Shown: in pieces, positions 5,470-5,694 of the stretch | Position numbering within the stretch: the first letter of the stretch is position 1 | Layout: each line of letters begins with the position of its first letter | DNA from: Oscillospiraceae bacterium | GTDB lineage: Bacteria; Bacillota; Clostridia; Oscillospirales; Oscillospiraceae | Direction: 5' to 3' | DNA: 5,694 nucleotides | NCBI GenBank assembly: GCA_031260745.1 | Contig: JAISKY010000285.1 | Location: forward strand, 1 to 5,694 | Position numbers and translations under genes: made by a program | Notes under the pieces: model-generated | The model's input: the letters and a program-made list of their open reading frames with translations, nothing else | Told to the model about the DNA's origin: nothing | The model's database searches: none

Positions 5470-5694
5470 AGTTCGGAATATACGGCAAAAAACACTTGCT
5501 TGCATACGCGCGCTTTGTTGAATATTCACGAATATCGCAACGAATCCACGCGTCTTCTGTTCATATACCATACCGCCTGTCATACGCAGAATGCGATTAC
5601 AGCCGGTCAGCGTCGAGGCTCTGTGGGAAACAATCAGCGTAGTTTTGCCGCCGTATTCGTCCTCCAGAGTTTTCAGCAGACCTTTTTCGTTGAG
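5467..5694 (-). CDS. ABC exporter ATPase domain, C-terminal end (partial)
   Basis: This minus-strand frame enters from the right edge and stops with TAG at 5469-5467; 75 residues are seen. LNEKGLLKTLEDEYGGKTTLIVSHRASTL followed by CNRILRMTGGMV is the end of an ABC nucleotide-binding domain. It shows the H-loop His in IVSHR and the 'CNRIL-x-M-x-GG-x-V' strand, in the style of transporters that fuse membrane and ATPase domains (MsbA/CydCD/YbtPQ-like). The last 30 residues (after GGMVYE) lack the usual 'GTHEEL' continuation. I see no alternative frame restoring it, so it is either a divergent tail or a damaged end. The gene ends 170 bases before the lipoprotein gene, on the same strand. Its partner and substrate lie outside the window; a siderophore-related role is only suggested by its neighbours. 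Confidence 0.85.
   Translation of the reverse strand, partial: LNEKGLLKTLEDEYGGKTTLIVSHRASTLTGCNRILRMTGGMVYEQKTRGFVAIFVNIQQSARMQASVFCRIFRT

Noticed and set aside
1..5694. CRISPR array, tRNA or rRNA gene
   Set aside because: No regularly spaced repeats, and no cloverleaf or rRNA-like sequence seen on either strand.

Overview
The window reads as accessory or metabolic DNA from a bacterium with Gram-positive-like signals. These are strong AGGAGG ribosome binding sites, a TTG-started small ORF, near-consensus TTGACA/TATACT promoters and a lipoprotein with a Pro/Thr/Ser/Ala-rich linker. Base composition is about half G+C. A member of the Bacillota (Clostridia-like) is my best guess, but it is an inference only. 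All recognisable genes lie on the minus strand, so the transcription order is right to left.

Right to centre (5694 to 1352): the window opens with the C-terminal end of an ABC exporter ATPase domain, which stops at 5467. A 170-base control region follows. It holds a near-consensus promoter (TTGACA, 17 bases, TATACT), a palindrome GTTAGC-TTAT-GCTAAC exactly over the predicted start of transcription, and a second GTTAG-N6-CTAAC palindrome 65 bases further on. Next comes a complete four-gene siderophore/iron-chelate uptake operon: substrate-binding lipoprotein, two FecCD-type permeases and a FepC/FhuC-type ATPase. Each junction is a 4-base ATGA overlap. Together they would capture a ferric siderophore at the cell surface and pump it inward with ATP. 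The palindromes look like operators of an iron-responsive repressor.

Left (1351 to 1): downstream of the operon lies a decayed tyrosine-recombinase fragment (890-1247), followed by a separate transcription unit. That unit has a strong promoter (730-735 / 707-712), a 61-codon ORF with a perfect ribosome binding site (669-484), and a strong intrinsic terminator (427-467) nested in a perfect outer inverted repeat. It then runs into an ABC-2-type membrane protein cut by the window edge. The layout resembles a leader peptide plus attenuator controlling an ABC transporter. The start of the membrane protein is ambiguous, because two reading frames compete, and it may be a broken gene.

The most unusual features are the leader-ORF/terminator/outer-stem arrangement at 412-735 and the paired GTTAG-N6-CTAAC operators of the iron operon. 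Nothing here proves a wholly new system.
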